Shown here in pieces: positions 46,344 through 55,387 of a stretch of 64,000 nucleotides of DNA (position 1 is its first letter; every line of letters starts with the position of its first letter). The notes under the pieces were generated by a model that ran no database searches, was not told the DNA's origin, and was given only the letters and a program-made list of their open reading frames with translations. A program made the position numbers and the translations under genes. Source of the DNA: JAAZMA01 sp036720245 (GTDB taxonomy: Bacteria; Bacillota; Clostridia; Tissierellales; Tepidimicrobiaceae); contig DAIMNI010000002.1 of the NCBI GenBank assembly GCA_036720245.1, positions 1 to 64,000 on the forward strand, given 5' to 3'.

Positions 46344-47373
46344 TTATGCTAGAGATAATTCTTTCTCTTTATTAGATTCNNNNNNNNNNACCCTCAACAG
46401 CAGTTCTAGCTGCATAGAAATTAACAGCAGGAGTACTAAGTTCGGCAACACAGCCTGGGGTTACCATTATACCTTTAGGACCAGCTGCTAGTACCCCAGC
46501 TTTAATATGTTCTTTTATTTCTTCAGGTTTAGCTTCTGAAAGCCATCTTTCATTTATCCCACCTAAGAAGCATTTATCAGTTAGTTTTCTAGCATCTGCC
46601 ATAGTAGGTTTAGCCCATCTATCATGCCAGTTTATACATTGAACTGGATAATCTGCAATCATTTCAAACATGGTGTTGTCACCATGCAAATGTACAATAT
46701 TGAAGTAAGTTTTATCTTTGTATGCATTTATTACTTCAATATCATATTTCTTACCAAATTCTTCATACTCAGCTTCTGTCATATAATCAGTTGTAGCACA
46801 TTGAGTGGCAAGGAAAAATCCAGCAACTCCTGCTTCTATATTAAGTTTAATAAAGTCTATAGTAGTATCTGTAATAGCTCTTAAAGCCTGATGTAAATAC
46901 TCAGGATGAGATCTCATATCGTCAAAAACTCTAGTTCCCGCCAATTTTTTAGCTGTAGTAAGGGGACTGAAAATAGTTTGAACATAAGGGATTTCTTCAC
47001 CATTAAGTTGTTTTTTAAATTCCCTAGCAAGTTGAAGTTGTTTCCCATGGGATCCAAAACAACCTGGTAGTGCCTTAAGCTCTGTCCATTCCTTAGGATC
47101 ATTTATAGCAAATTTTCTTTCAAATACAGGTTCAGTTTCAGTACAGAAGAATGTACAGCTTAATCCAAAATCATGAGCACTATAATTACCAAATGGCATC
47201 ATTTTAATGAAATCTAAATCATATAGATGAGCTTGTTTAATTTGTACTTCCGCAAGTTGAACTGGATCTTGATCCACTTTGGGTAAGTGATACCATATAC
47301 TAAAAGGTATTCTATCAACTTCTTCTTTATTAATTGCTGCTATTACACGTTCTTTCTTTGTCATTTTTTCCAT
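46344..47373 (-). CDS. UroD/MtaA-family protein, interrupted by an assembly gap
   Basis: A uroporphyrinogen decarboxylase-superfamily TIM barrel, at least 328 residues before the gap and about 11 after it (ESNKEKELSLA, stop 46346-46344). It is closer to corrinoid methyltransferases (MtaA/CmuA type) than to haem enzymes, since no haem genes are nearby. Methyltransferases of this fold bind Zn through HxC and a later Cys; here His228-x-His230 and Cys308 (TPGC) occupy these places. ATG 47373 is eight bases after GGAGG; the TTG at 47388 overlaps that site. It is the last gene of the sigma-54 operon. The function is unassigned; methyl transfer from the imported substrate is one option. Confidence 0.8.
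46380..46389. other. Assembly gap (ten N)
   Basis: Ten unknown bases inside the UroD-family gene. Reading with exactly ten bases breaks the frame. A true gap whose length is a multiple of three would join the two coding parts, so the size is probably a placeholder. Confidence 0.98.
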
Positions 47374-47421
47374 TATAATTTCCTCCAAATCATTTAGTTG
47401 CTTAAATTTTTATTGATTAGA

Positions 47422-48924
47422 TTAAAGTACTTCAGCTTTCCCTCTTTTAAACAATTTCTTAATATCATCCCAAAATGGTGATACTAAAAATACAATATTA
47501 ATTGTTAATAATAAAAGTGGAAGTGGTTTTAATAAAGCAGATCCTAAATTTGAACCATAAAGAGCTAGGGCTCTTCTAAAGTTTATTTCTGAAGACTTCC
47601 CTAAAACAAATGCTAATACGAATGGAGCCATTGAAAAATTAGCCCTAATCATGTAGTATCCTAAGAAACCAAAGATTAACATCAAAAATATGTCAAAACA
47701 AAGATTTCTATAAGTGAAAGCACCTAATATACATAGTGCACCAACTATAGGAATTAAAACACTTTTTGGAATAATAGTTATTCTTGCATAAAGAGGTGCG
47801 CCAAATAATCCTATTATTAAAATGAATACATTGGCTAATAACAATCCAAATATTAATCCATATGCAGTTTCAGCATGGGTAGTAAACAATTGTGCTCCAG
47901 GTACCAAACCATGGATTAATAATCCTCCTAAGAATAATGCAGAGGTGCCATTTCCAGGTATCCCCAATGTTAAAAGTGGTACTAATGAACCACCAACAAC
48001 TCCATTATTTGCAGCTGAAACACATGCTAGACCTCTTGGATTTCCTTTACCATATTCATATTCAGGGTTTTTATCCATTTTCTTTTCTAAATTATAGCTT
48101 ATACCTGCAGCAACTGTTGTACCTGCAGCGGGTATTATCCCAACTATAGTACCAATTATAGATGATCTTATATTTGTCCAAAGCAAACTAAGATGTTCCT
48201 TCTTTGTAAGGAATGGGCTTCCCTTTAAGCTTGAACCATTTATGGCTATTGTATCTTGATTTTCAGATATCATAATAAATACCTGTGAAACAGCAAATAA
48301 ACCTAGCACAACTGGTACTAATGGTAATTCATCATATATTGGAGTCAATCCAAAATTGAAACGACTCTTTCCTGTTATTCCATCTATACCTATAATTGAA
48401 CATAATAGACCTAAAGAAGCACTTGCAAGCCCCTTAAGCATATTTTCTTTTGAAAGTCCAACTATTATAACAATTCCCATCATTGTTGTCAGAAATAATT
48501 CAACTGGTCCAAATTTAACGGCTATTTGTGCTAAAGGAGGTGCAATAAATAGTAAGGCTAAAGCACCAACTACTCCACCAAAAAAAGCACTAAATGTACT
48601 TACTCCTATAGCCTTTAATCCCTCACCTCTAACAGTCATTGGATATCCATCTATAGTCATAAACAATGAATCATCTGTACCGGGGGTATTAATTAAAACT
48701 GCAGTAATATTCCCTCCGAAAGAAGCATTTACATATATGGCTGCAAGAGTAATAAGAGCAGTAACTGGATCCAAACCAAATGTTAATGGTAAAAATATAG
48801 CTATACCTGTAGTAGCGGACATACCTGGTAATGCACCAAGAATAGCTCCAACTACAGAACCTATGGTAAGCCATAGCAAGTTAGTAAATGTAAAAAGCTG
48901 CGAAGCATAACTCAAAAATTCCAT
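47422..48924 (-). CDS. tctA: Tripartite tricarboxylate transporter, large permease
   Basis: A 500-residue membrane protein of the TctA family with about eleven helices. Family blocks GALPGMSATTGIAIFLPLTFGLDP, NTPGTDDSLFMTIDGYP and LGIPGNGTSALFLGGLLIHGL are all present. It imports a carboxylate with the binding protein TctC by ion symport; Na+ is likely in this organism. It lies between tctB and the UroD-family gene. Confidence 0.94.
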   Translation of the reverse strand: MEFLSYASQLFTFTNLLWLTIGSVVGAILGALPGMSATTGIAIFLPLTFGLDPVTALITLAAIYVNASFGGNITAVLINTPGTDDSLFMTIDGYPMTVRGEGLKAIGVSTFSAFFGGVVGALALLFIAPPLAQIAVKFGPVELFLTTMMGIVIIVGLSKENMLKGLASASLGLLCSIIGIDGITGKSRFNFGLTPIYDELPLVPVVLGLFAVSQVFIMISENQDTIAINGSSLKGSPFLTKKEHLSLLWTNIRSSIIGTIVGIIPAAGTTVAAGISYNLEKKMDKNPEYEYGKGNPRGLACVSAANNGVVGGSLVPLLTLGIPGNGTSALFLGGLLIHGLVPGAQLFTTHAETAYGLIFGLLLANVFILIIGLFGAPLYARITIIPKSVLIPIVGALCILGAFTYRNLCFDIFLMLIFGFLGYYMIRANFSMAPFVLAFVLGKSSEINFRRALALYGSNLGSALLKPLPLLLLTINIVFLVSPFWDDIKKLFKRGKAEVL

Positions 48925-48999
48925 ATTTTACACCCCTTATCAAAATTTTAAGTATTTATATATGGCTAATAACCTAAAATTATCGCCTATATTCTTATT

Positions 49000-49455
49000 C
49001 TAGAAAAATATTCCTGTTGGTATTTCCATACCAAGTAGCAAGTCAAAGAAAAGATAGATGATTAATGGGGTAGCTACAGATACTATTAACATAAGCTTCA
49101 AGTTTTTTTGTCCAAGTATCTTCATTCCAAAAAATAAATATATTGGTGTAGATATATAAAATCCAAATATTACCGTTAAGGCAATATAAATTAAAAGAAC
49201 AACCCCAAATTTAAGGGCCTTAAAAGACCCAGTAAAATCAAATGTTTCTTGTCTTCCTAGGTTAAATAGAGATTTTATTAAAATAATTGAAGCTAAAACT
49301 ATTGTTAATCCAGCTACAGCATAAGGGAAAATCTTAGAATCAGCTTCAGAAATACTTCTTGCATTAACTATGAATAATAAAGCCACAGCATATAATAATG
49401 CTACTGATATATAATTATAATTAAAAGGCTTTTTTCCTTCTTCATTTTTATTCAT
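49000..49455 (-). CDS. tctB: Tripartite tricarboxylate transporter, small permease
   Basis: A 151-residue TctB-family protein with four membrane helices and a short hydrophilic N-terminus; ARSISEADSKIFPYAVAGLTIVLA resembles the family start. It pairs with TctA. It is preceded by an intercistronic hairpin after tctC. Confidence 0.88.
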   Translation of the reverse strand: MNKNEEGKKPFNYNYISVALLYAVALLFIVNARSISEADSKIFPYAVAGLTIVLASIILIKSLFNLGRQETFDFTGSFKALKFGVVLLIYIALTVIFGFYISTPIYLFFGMKILGQKNLKLMLIVSVATPLIIYLFFDLLLGMEIPTGIFF

Positions 49456-49484
49456 TTTTAACCACCTTTTAGTTTATTATTTTA

Positions 49485-49510
49485 TTTAAGGGGTAGTATT
49501 ACCCCTTAAA
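49485..49510. other. Hairpin between tctC and tctB
   Basis: TTTAAGGGGTA and TACCCCTTAAA form an 11-base perfect stem around GTAT. No terminator T-run on the minus strand. It sits after a binding-protein gene, as in the peptide transporter operon, so probably favours high TctC expression. Confidence 0.7.
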
Positions 49511-49530
49511 TTATAGCTTAACAATATAGA

Positions 49531-50571
49531 CTACTGCCAAGGACTTGTTTCCCAAAGTTCACTAAGGTCATTATTTATATTACCAAATTTCTCTTCTACT
49601 TCCCCACCACTTAAAGAATCAAGAGGAATTTGCATGTCTTTAATTTTTTCTTTTACTTCTGGGTCTTCAGCTGCAGCTAACAAACATTTTTCTAGATACT
49701 CTCTTATTGGTTCAGGCATACCTTTTGGTCCACCAACTGCTCTCATATTAACTTGTGTAACATCATATCCCGATTCTTTATAAGTTGGAACATCTGGTAA
49801 AAACTCTGAACGTTCTTCTGCACCAGTTGCAAGAACCTTGATTTGTCCATTTTCAATAAAGGTTGTTGTGTCAGATATATTTAAGCAGAAAGCATCTATA
49901 TGTCCACCAACCACACCTGTTAGTACTTCTGATTCACTATCAAATGCAACAACATTAAAACTAGCGCCACTCACTTTTTCGAGAAGCTGCATAGTCAAAC
50001 CTTCTTGTCCAACAGTAGAGGTTACACCTACAGTAATCTTCCCAGGATTTGCTTTAGCAGCTTCAACAAATTCTTCTAATGTATTGTATTCAGAATCAGC
50101 AGCAATACCAATAGCACCTGGATCACTCATCATGTTGAAAATATAATCAAATTTATCATAACCAAATTTAACTTTACCTTCTTCAGCAATACCAGGAATC
50201 AACATAGCAGTTGGTAGAAAACCTATAGTATATCCATCAGGTTTTGCATTAGCAATTTCATTCCAGCCTATCTTTCCGCTAGCACCTTCTTTATAGGTTA
50301 TAACTACACCATGTTCCCAGCCTTCCATTTCTTTTACTTTATCAAATAATATTCTTATATAGGCATCTTGAACTGAGCCTGGCCCAAAACCATAAATATA
50401 TTTAATTTCTTTATTTGGAAAATCTGCAGGTACTCCCTCAGGTCTTAAACCAGAAGCATTTGCATTTGCATTTTTTCCACCTGAATTATTACTTTTTGGA
50501 CTACATGCTGTTAATCCTATTATCATTACTAATGTTAAGCTAATTATAGCTATTTTCTTCTTATTAAACAT
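49531..50571 (-). CDS. tctC: Tripartite tricarboxylate transporter binding lipoprotein (BUG family)
   Basis: A 346-residue Bug-type binding protein. A lipoprotein signal ends at LTAC (Cys23). The PNKEIKYIYGFGPGSVQD segment forms the first ligand loop and ANAKPDGYTIGFLPTA the second. These proteins bind carboxylates through water-mediated contacts, so the ligand cannot be predicted. Gene order in this operon is lyase, tctC, tctB, tctA, UroD-family. Confidence 0.93.
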   Translation of the reverse strand: MFNKKKIAIISLTLVMIIGLTACSPKSNNSGGKNANANASGLRPEGVPADFPNKEIKYIYGFGPGSVQDAYIRILFDKVKEMEGWEHGVVITYKEGASGKIGWNEIANAKPDGYTIGFLPTAMLIPGIAEEGKVKFGYDKFDYIFNMMSDPGAIGIAADSEYNTLEEFVEAAKANPGKITVGVTSTVGQEGLTMQLLEKVSGASFNVVAFDSESEVLTGVVGGHIDAFCLNISDTTTFIENGQIKVLATGAEERSEFLPDVPTYKESGYDVTQVNMRAVGGPKGMPEPIREYLEKCLLAAAEDPEVKEKIKDMQIPLDSLSGGEVEEKFGNINNDLSELWETSPWQ

Positions 50572-50666
50572 TTCTCTGTTCCTCCTCTTAATTTTAGTTG
50601 ATTTAATTAGTTATTATGGCGTATTTACTATTTCTTACAACTTTTAGAAAAGGATTTCATGGTACC

Positions 50667-50716
50667 ATTGAAAAGGCGCATACCTTATAGAATTATGATC
50701 ATATCCGCCTTTCAAT
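50667..50716. other. Inverted repeat between the CyuA-like and tctC genes
   Basis: ATTGAAAAGGCG (50667-50678) pairs, with one bulged base, with CGCCTTTCAAT (50706-50716); the loop contains ATGATCAT. Either an mRNA stability element or an attenuator; no T-run. Confidence 0.45.
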
Positions 50717-50727
50717 TCCATAATATA

Positions 50728-52029
50728 CTATTGGTGTACCATGATATCAATAATATTACTATCTGCTGCTTGCATACCATCTGTACAGAATTTACCTAAG
50801 TTTCTTATAGTAGATTCTGCTTCTTCACCTACAATACCATCAAAATCTGAAACAAATACATTAGCTAAAGCTAGTTTAGCTTGAATAATAGCTTCTGATG
50901 ATGCAGTTGCAAGTTTAAATGAGCACCCACCTTTAGCTCCATCACATACCATTCCTGCAAGAGAAGCCACCATGTTTTTAATAGCACCTTCTATTTGCTT
51001 ATTTGTTCCACCTAGAGCCCAAGCTATAGATGCTGAGGCACCGATACCTGCCGCAATAGAACAACCACATACAGCTGATAATCTTCCTGTATAAACCTTT
51101 ATATACGATGTAGTTAGATGACTAAAAGCTAATGTTCTAGCTAATTTCTCATCATCATATCCCATGTGTTCACAAACTACAGTTGGTGGAATTATAGCTG
51201 TAATTCCATGATTTCCACTACCTGCACTACTCATTACAGGCATTTTGATTCCTGACATTCTTGCATCACAAGCTGCAGATGTTAAGATTCTTGCCTCATT
51301 AATATAATTCTTTTGAAATTCTCCATCATTTAGAAGTAATTCCATGGCAGCACCTAATCCAGCTCCTGATTTTTCCTTAAGTCCTACTTTAGCAATATCC
51401 ATATTCAGCTTTACACCTTCAAGCATAAATTCTATATCAGAATATGGAACGTTTTCAACAAAGTATCTAATATCGTGCAATGAATATTCTTTCAAATTCC
51501 CATAAGAACTACCTGCTTCTGCCCCTTTTGGCTCTTCTTTTTGGAAAATGATTTCATCATTTGATTGCACAAATACAATATTTGTATGCTTATCCTTAAT
51601 AATACATAAGCCTTTACCATTTTCTGTTACAACTTCTGCTTCAATATAGAAGTTTCCTTTAGTATCCTCTATATCAATTTTAATAATATCTTCTTTAACT
51701 AGCTCTACTGCTTTCTCTACACTAGCCTCATCAACATTAGCAAATACCTCGAGACCTAATGTTGAATCACCACATGTGATTGCCAAAGCAGAAGCAAACA
51801 CTAGACCTTTTTCAGATGTTCCAGGTATGCCTACGCCCATTCCATTCTTATAAATATTAGGGCTCAGTTTTACATTAATTTTAGATACTTTACCTTCTAT
51901 AACTCTATATGCTTCTGCAACGGCTAGTCCTAGTGCCACTGGTTCAGTGCAGCCAAGAGCTGGTTTCACTTCATTTTTAAGTACTTCTAGTAAATCAATG
52001 AAAAGATTCTTGTTATATTCTTTGTTCAT
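50728..52029 (-). CDS. CyuA/UPF0597-family Fe-S lyase (L-cysteine desulfidase-like)
   Basis: A 433-residue protein of the UPF0597/CyuA family, related to the alpha part of L-serine dehydratase. Cysteines expected for a 4Fe-4S cluster are present: Cys27 (GCTEP), CGCSIAAG, and CDGAKGGCSF. CyuA releases sulfide and pyruvate from L-cysteine; related proteins may eliminate other leaving groups. Here it is first in an operon with a carboxylate importer, so its substrate may be the imported acid rather than cysteine. Ribosome site GGGAGG is about 15 bases before ATG, longer than usual. A sigma-54 promoter lies upstream. Confidence 0.85.
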   Translation of the reverse strand: MNKEYNKNLFIDLLEVLKNEVKPALGCTEPVALGLAVAEAYRVIEGKVSKINVKLSPNIYKNGMGVGIPGTSEKGLVFASALAITCGDSTLGLEVFANVDEASVEKAVELVKEDIIKIDIEDTKGNFYIEAEVVTENGKGLCIIKDKHTNIVFVQSNDEIIFQKEEPKGAEAGSSYGNLKEYSLHDIRYFVENVPYSDIEFMLEGVKLNMDIAKVGLKEKSGAGLGAAMELLLNDGEFQKNYINEARILTSAACDARMSGIKMPVMSSAGSGNHGITAIIPPTVVCEHMGYDDEKLARTLAFSHLTTSYIKVYTGRLSAVCGCSIAAGIGASASIAWALGGTNKQIEGAIKNMVASLAGMVCDGAKGGCSFKLATASSEAIIQAKLALANVFVSDFDGIVGEEAESTIRNLGKFCTDGMQAADSNIIDIMVHQ

Positions 52030-52073
52030 TTGTTTTTATTTTCACCTCCCTATTATACTTCAATATATATTAA

Positions 52074-52090
52074 TGCAATTTATATGCCAA
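52074..52090 (-). promoter_or_regulatory. Sigma-54 promoter of the lyase-tct-UroD operon
   Basis: On the minus strand TTGGCATATAAATTGCA has GG (52088-52087) and GC (52076-52075) with exactly ten bases between. The start would be near 52063. The adjacent gene upstream encodes a sigma-54 activator. Confidence 0.85.
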
Positions 52091-52359
52091 CTATCCTTCC
52101 TTAGCAAATATTTCATATCTTCATTAAACGAACCTATTGTTTTCAAGGGTTATATTGTGAAAATAGTTTTTTCATGAAGTGCTTTTTATGAGAATAATAC
52201 TTATCTATTTTTTTTATTTATTATTATATTTGATAATTTATTATTAATTATGAGAAATTTGCTTTGAACATAAAAAAAAATAAATCATAGGATTTATACA
52301 ATTTATTCTTTTTATTTTATTAACTTTAGCTATGCAATTTTTTGGGTAGTAATCTTGTT
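52091..52359. other. A/T-rich enhancer region of the tct operon
   Basis: No gene. It contains TGAAAA-TAGTT-TTTTCA (52158-52174), about 70 bases upstream of the -24 box, and imperfect matching arms AGCAAATATTTCATA and TATGAGAAATTTGCT on either side of it. One of these may be the activator-binding site. Evidence is only the symmetry and the position. Confidence 0.35.
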
Positions 52360-54168
52360 TTAAACTGCCTCTATTTTTCTGTATAATGTAGCAAGACTAA
52401 TATTTAGCTTATCGGCAACAATTTTCTTCCCATGTAAGGTATCTCCATAAGTATCAATCAATTCATTTATTACATTCTTTTCATAATCCTTCTTTAAATC
52501 TTCCAAGGTTTTGCCCTCTATATGGGATAAATTTTCATTATTTGAGAAAATAGAATTTCCTAAGGTAGTTTCTTTAGCATTTATTAATTTATTATCAAAG
52601 AAATAACTGGGCATATCTTCTAATTTAATTTCATCGTCTTCTGAAAAGCAGATGCAATGTTCCAAAACGTTTTCTAGCTCCCTTAAATTTCCTGGCCATA
52701 AATAATCTTTAAATGCCTCCTTCACTTCTTTTGATAGAATTTTAGGATTCTTATTCATTCTTCTGCATAATCTTTCAATTATATATTCCGAACATAAAAA
52801 TATATCTTCATCTCTATCTCTTAATGGTGGTAAATATATAGGGATTACATTTAATCTATAAAATAAATCAAGTCTAAATTTCCCTTCTAATACTAAATCT
52901 TCAAGATTTCTATGTGTTGCTGCTATTACTCTTATATTTACGTCTATAGGGATTCCATCCCCCCCAACTCTATCAACACTTCTCTCCTGTAATACTCTCA
53001 ATAACCTAGTCTGCATATGCAATGGAAAATCCCCTATTTCATCCAAAAATAGGGTGCCATCATTTGCCAATTCAACTTTCCCTTTCTTACCACTATGATT
53101 TGCACCGGTAAAGGTTCCCCCCTCATAGCCAAAAAGCTCAGATTCTATTAAGTTTTCAGGGATTGCCCCACAATTTATTACAATAAAAGGACCATATTTT
53201 CTGTTGCTTTCGTTGTGTATTGACCTTGCGAATAGCTCCTTACCTGTACCACTTTCTCCCTCAATCAATATGGTTGAATCTGTTAAAGCTGCTTTCTTAG
53301 ACCTATTTATGGAATCTAAAATAGCTTTACTTCTGCCTATGATATTTGAAAATACAATTGTATCTTTGTTTTCGTAGGTTTTCGCTATATTAATTATCTC
53401 CTTTATTTCATCAAAGCTTATCATCAAAGAGAATTCATTATCTTTTAATAAAATCTTCTTTATATTATATCTAATCCTAACATCCTTGCCTTTAATATTC
53501 CAAGAACCAACCATATCCTCATTACCAGTGTCATGCAATTTAACTTTTTTTATTAGAGTATTTATATGTCTATCTAGTATTTTGTGCTCTAATAAATTTG
53601 TATCTAAAATACTTAATGCCTTAGCATTTATATGTGTAATTTCATTTTGCGAATTTAATATTATTATTCCTTTATTCAAACAATTAATTATTTCATTTAC
53701 TTCAATAAAATTCCCTTTTAATTTATTTATAATTTTAATTCTGCCAATTTCTTTTTCTATCATTTCAGCCATTTGTTTTAGCATCTTGAAATATTCATCT
53801 TTTTTCAAAGTCATTAAATTAGCTTGTTTTGAATCAAATGATGCAAAACTAATTACGCCAATTATTTCATCATCTACCTTTATGGGATAGGACATATTAG
53901 CATGCTCGTTACAATAATTGAAATTTGAACACTGCATACAATCCTCTTCGTTCTCCGCAATTAAATTTATTTTTGATACTCCTGTATCAATAACCTTTGC
54001 AAATAGGGAATCCTCAGGACAGTTTTCATCTATTCTATTATAAAAATCACCTGTGCCTACAATTCTAATTAAGTTTTTATCTGCCACGGCTACATCAACA
54101 TTAAGTGCCGATGCAACTGTTTCAGCCCAGTTTTGCATAATATTTTGAATTAATCTTAAATAAGCCAA
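52360..54168 (-). CDS. Sigma-54 activator with cysteine-rich sensor domain
   Basis: A 602-residue regulator. The N-terminal sensor (about 1-150, GAF-like) has Cys50, Cys77, Cys80 and Cys86, spaced like an Fe-S or redox-sensing site. A PAS-like segment (about 155-265) follows. The AAA+ domain has GESGTGKE and the sigma-54 contact loop as GTFTGA, a change from GAFTGA. A Fis-type helix-turn-helix closes the protein. It has no receiver domain, so it probably senses a small molecule or redox state. The start is TTG 54168 after GGGAGG. It should control the -24/-12 promoter at 52074-52090. Confidence 0.9.
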   Translation of the reverse strand: MAYLRLIQNIMQNWAETVASALNVDVAVADKNLIRIVGTGDFYNRIDENCPEDSLFAKVIDTGVSKINLIAENEEDCMQCSNFNYCNEHANMSYPIKVDDEIIGVISFASFDSKQANLMTLKKDEYFKMLKQMAEMIEKEIGRIKIINKLKGNFIEVNEIINCLNKGIIILNSQNEITHINAKALSILDTNLLEHKILDRHINTLIKKVKLHDTGNEDMVGSWNIKGKDVRIRYNIKKILLKDNEFSLMISFDEIKEIINIAKTYENKDTIVFSNIIGRSKAILDSINRSKKAALTDSTILIEGESGTGKELFARSIHNESNRKYGPFIVINCGAIPENLIESELFGYEGGTFTGANHSGKKGKVELANDGTLFLDEIGDFPLHMQTRLLRVLQERSVDRVGGDGIPIDVNIRVIAATHRNLEDLVLEGKFRLDLFYRLNVIPIYLPPLRDRDEDIFLCSEYIIERLCRRMNKNPKILSKEVKEAFKDYLWPGNLRELENVLEHCICFSEDDEIKLEDMPSYFFDNKLINAKETTLGNSIFSNNENLSHIEGKTLEDLKKDYEKNVINELIDTYGDTLHGKKIVADKLNISLATLYRKIEAV

Positions 54169-54243
54169 ATTAATTGCCTCCCAGTGAATAATAAATTGCC
54201 TTGGTGAAAAAAAGAATTGGGGAAATCCCAGTTTTAAGAGTAG

Positions 54244-54272
54244 TTGACATAATGTCTAATATTAAGTATAAT
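54244..54272 (+). promoter_or_regulatory. Sigma-A promoter of the AraC-family gene
   Basis: TTGACA (54244-54249) and TATAAT (54267-54272), both perfect, are 17 bases apart. The -35 overlaps a GACAT-A-ATGTC palindrome (54246-54256), a possible operator. The leader to the gene is about 125 bases. Confidence 0.85.
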
Positions 54273-54402
54273 TAATCCTATCAGTGTTTTAAAATTGTTT
54301 AAGGTATAGGACTAACCAAAAATAATTATATCACGTTAAATTAAAATTATTAGGCTTTAGATTAATGTGAACCGTGGGTTATTTTAAGGTGGTGAAAAAT
54401 TA

Positions 54403-55341
54403 ATGAAAAATGATATTGGATGTGAAGAAAGTGATAATGATCTATACAACAAGTTTTTAATATCTGAAAGTAAATATTTAGATAATGCCTTTGACTTGTT
54501 TGCATCTAGTTCTGAAACATACTGTGCATTTATTTTAAGAAATATTTCTTACAAGTTTTTAGATACTACTCCTTATACCAAAGTCATTTATGTGAGTGAA
54601 GGTAGTTTAAATATAAACATAAATAGTTTATCTACTATATTAGGGGAAGGCTACTTTCTTTTTGTAAATGCTCATTCTAATGTTAAGACAGTTTCAAATA
54701 CAAAAGATACTACTTATTTTAACTTTGATTTCAAAAGGGAATTTTTTCACCCTGATTTTATGAAAAGACTTTCTCAATATGAAGTATTTTATAACTTTAT
54801 TAATTTTTGTTTAATGGGTAAGAAAGATAATAAGGCCTATCTTGCATTTGCATATAATAAATGTAAATCTGAAAGATTATTATATATTATGCTATCTTGT
54901 ATCCAAAATCATGAGGACAAATTACTAGAAAGCTCTTTATTGTTCTTGTTTGAAAATCTATGTATGGATAAAAATAGTAGGATGATTCCATCCCTTTCCA
55001 CACTTGTCAATGCATCTATTGTAAATTTAATGATTAAGTATATTTCTAATAATTATACTAATATTACTTTAGACGATTTAGCTACACACTTTAATTATCA
55101 TCCAAATTATATTTCCAAACTAATTAAGCAAGAAACTGGTAAAACATTTCAAAGTCACGTTCAAACAGCAAGATTAAAACAAGCTGCATATTTACTAATT
55201 AGTACTAATTCTTATATTAGGGATATTGCCTTTGACTTAGGATATATTGATACTTCCTATTTTAATAAAATTTTTAAGAAAGAATATCATTGTACTCCTA
55301 GTGAATTTAGGGAAAAACATATAAACGTATCTAATGTTTAA
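54403..55341 (+). CDS. AraC-family transcriptional regulator
   Basis: A 312-residue regulator. A cupin-like effector region (about 1-190) is followed by two helix-turn-helix motifs (about 210-308): TLDDLATHFNYHPNYISKLIKQETGKTF and IRDIAFDLGYIDTSYFNKIFKKEYHCTPSEF. It lies alone on the plus strand between the sigma-54 activator of the tct operon and the CoA-transferase genes. Which neighbour it controls is not evident. Confidence 0.9.
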   Translation: MKNDIGCEESDNDLYNKFLISESKYLDNAFDLFASSSETYCAFILRNISYKFLDTTPYTKVIYVSEGSLNININSLSTILGEGYFLFVNAHSNVKTVSNTKDTTYFNFDFKREFFHPDFMKRLSQYEVFYNFINFCLMGKKDNKAYLAFAYNKCKSERLLYIMLSCIQNHEDKLLESSLLFLFENLCMDKNSRMIPSLSTLVNASIVNLMIKYISNNYTNITLDDLATHFNYHPNYISKLIKQETGKTFQSHVQTARLKQAAYLLISTNSYIRDIAFDLGYIDTSYFNKIFKKEYHCTPSEFREKHINVSNV

Positions 55342-55350
55342 AGCTTAAAA

Positions 55351-55380
55351 AACAGCATTGAGTCGAGACCCAATGCTGTT
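55351..55380. terminator. Bidirectional terminator between AraC gene and atoA
   Basis: AACAGCATTG (55351-55360) and CAATGCTGTT (55371-55380) form a perfect ten-base stem with a ten-base loop between convergent genes. An A-run precedes it on the plus strand, giving Ts for the minus-strand transcript. Confidence 0.82.
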
Positions 55381-55387
55381 AACTGTA

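Noticed and set aside
46380..46389. Frameshift or truncation of the UroD-family gene
   Set aside because: The break coincides exactly with the run of N, so it is an assembly gap and not evidence for a broken gene.
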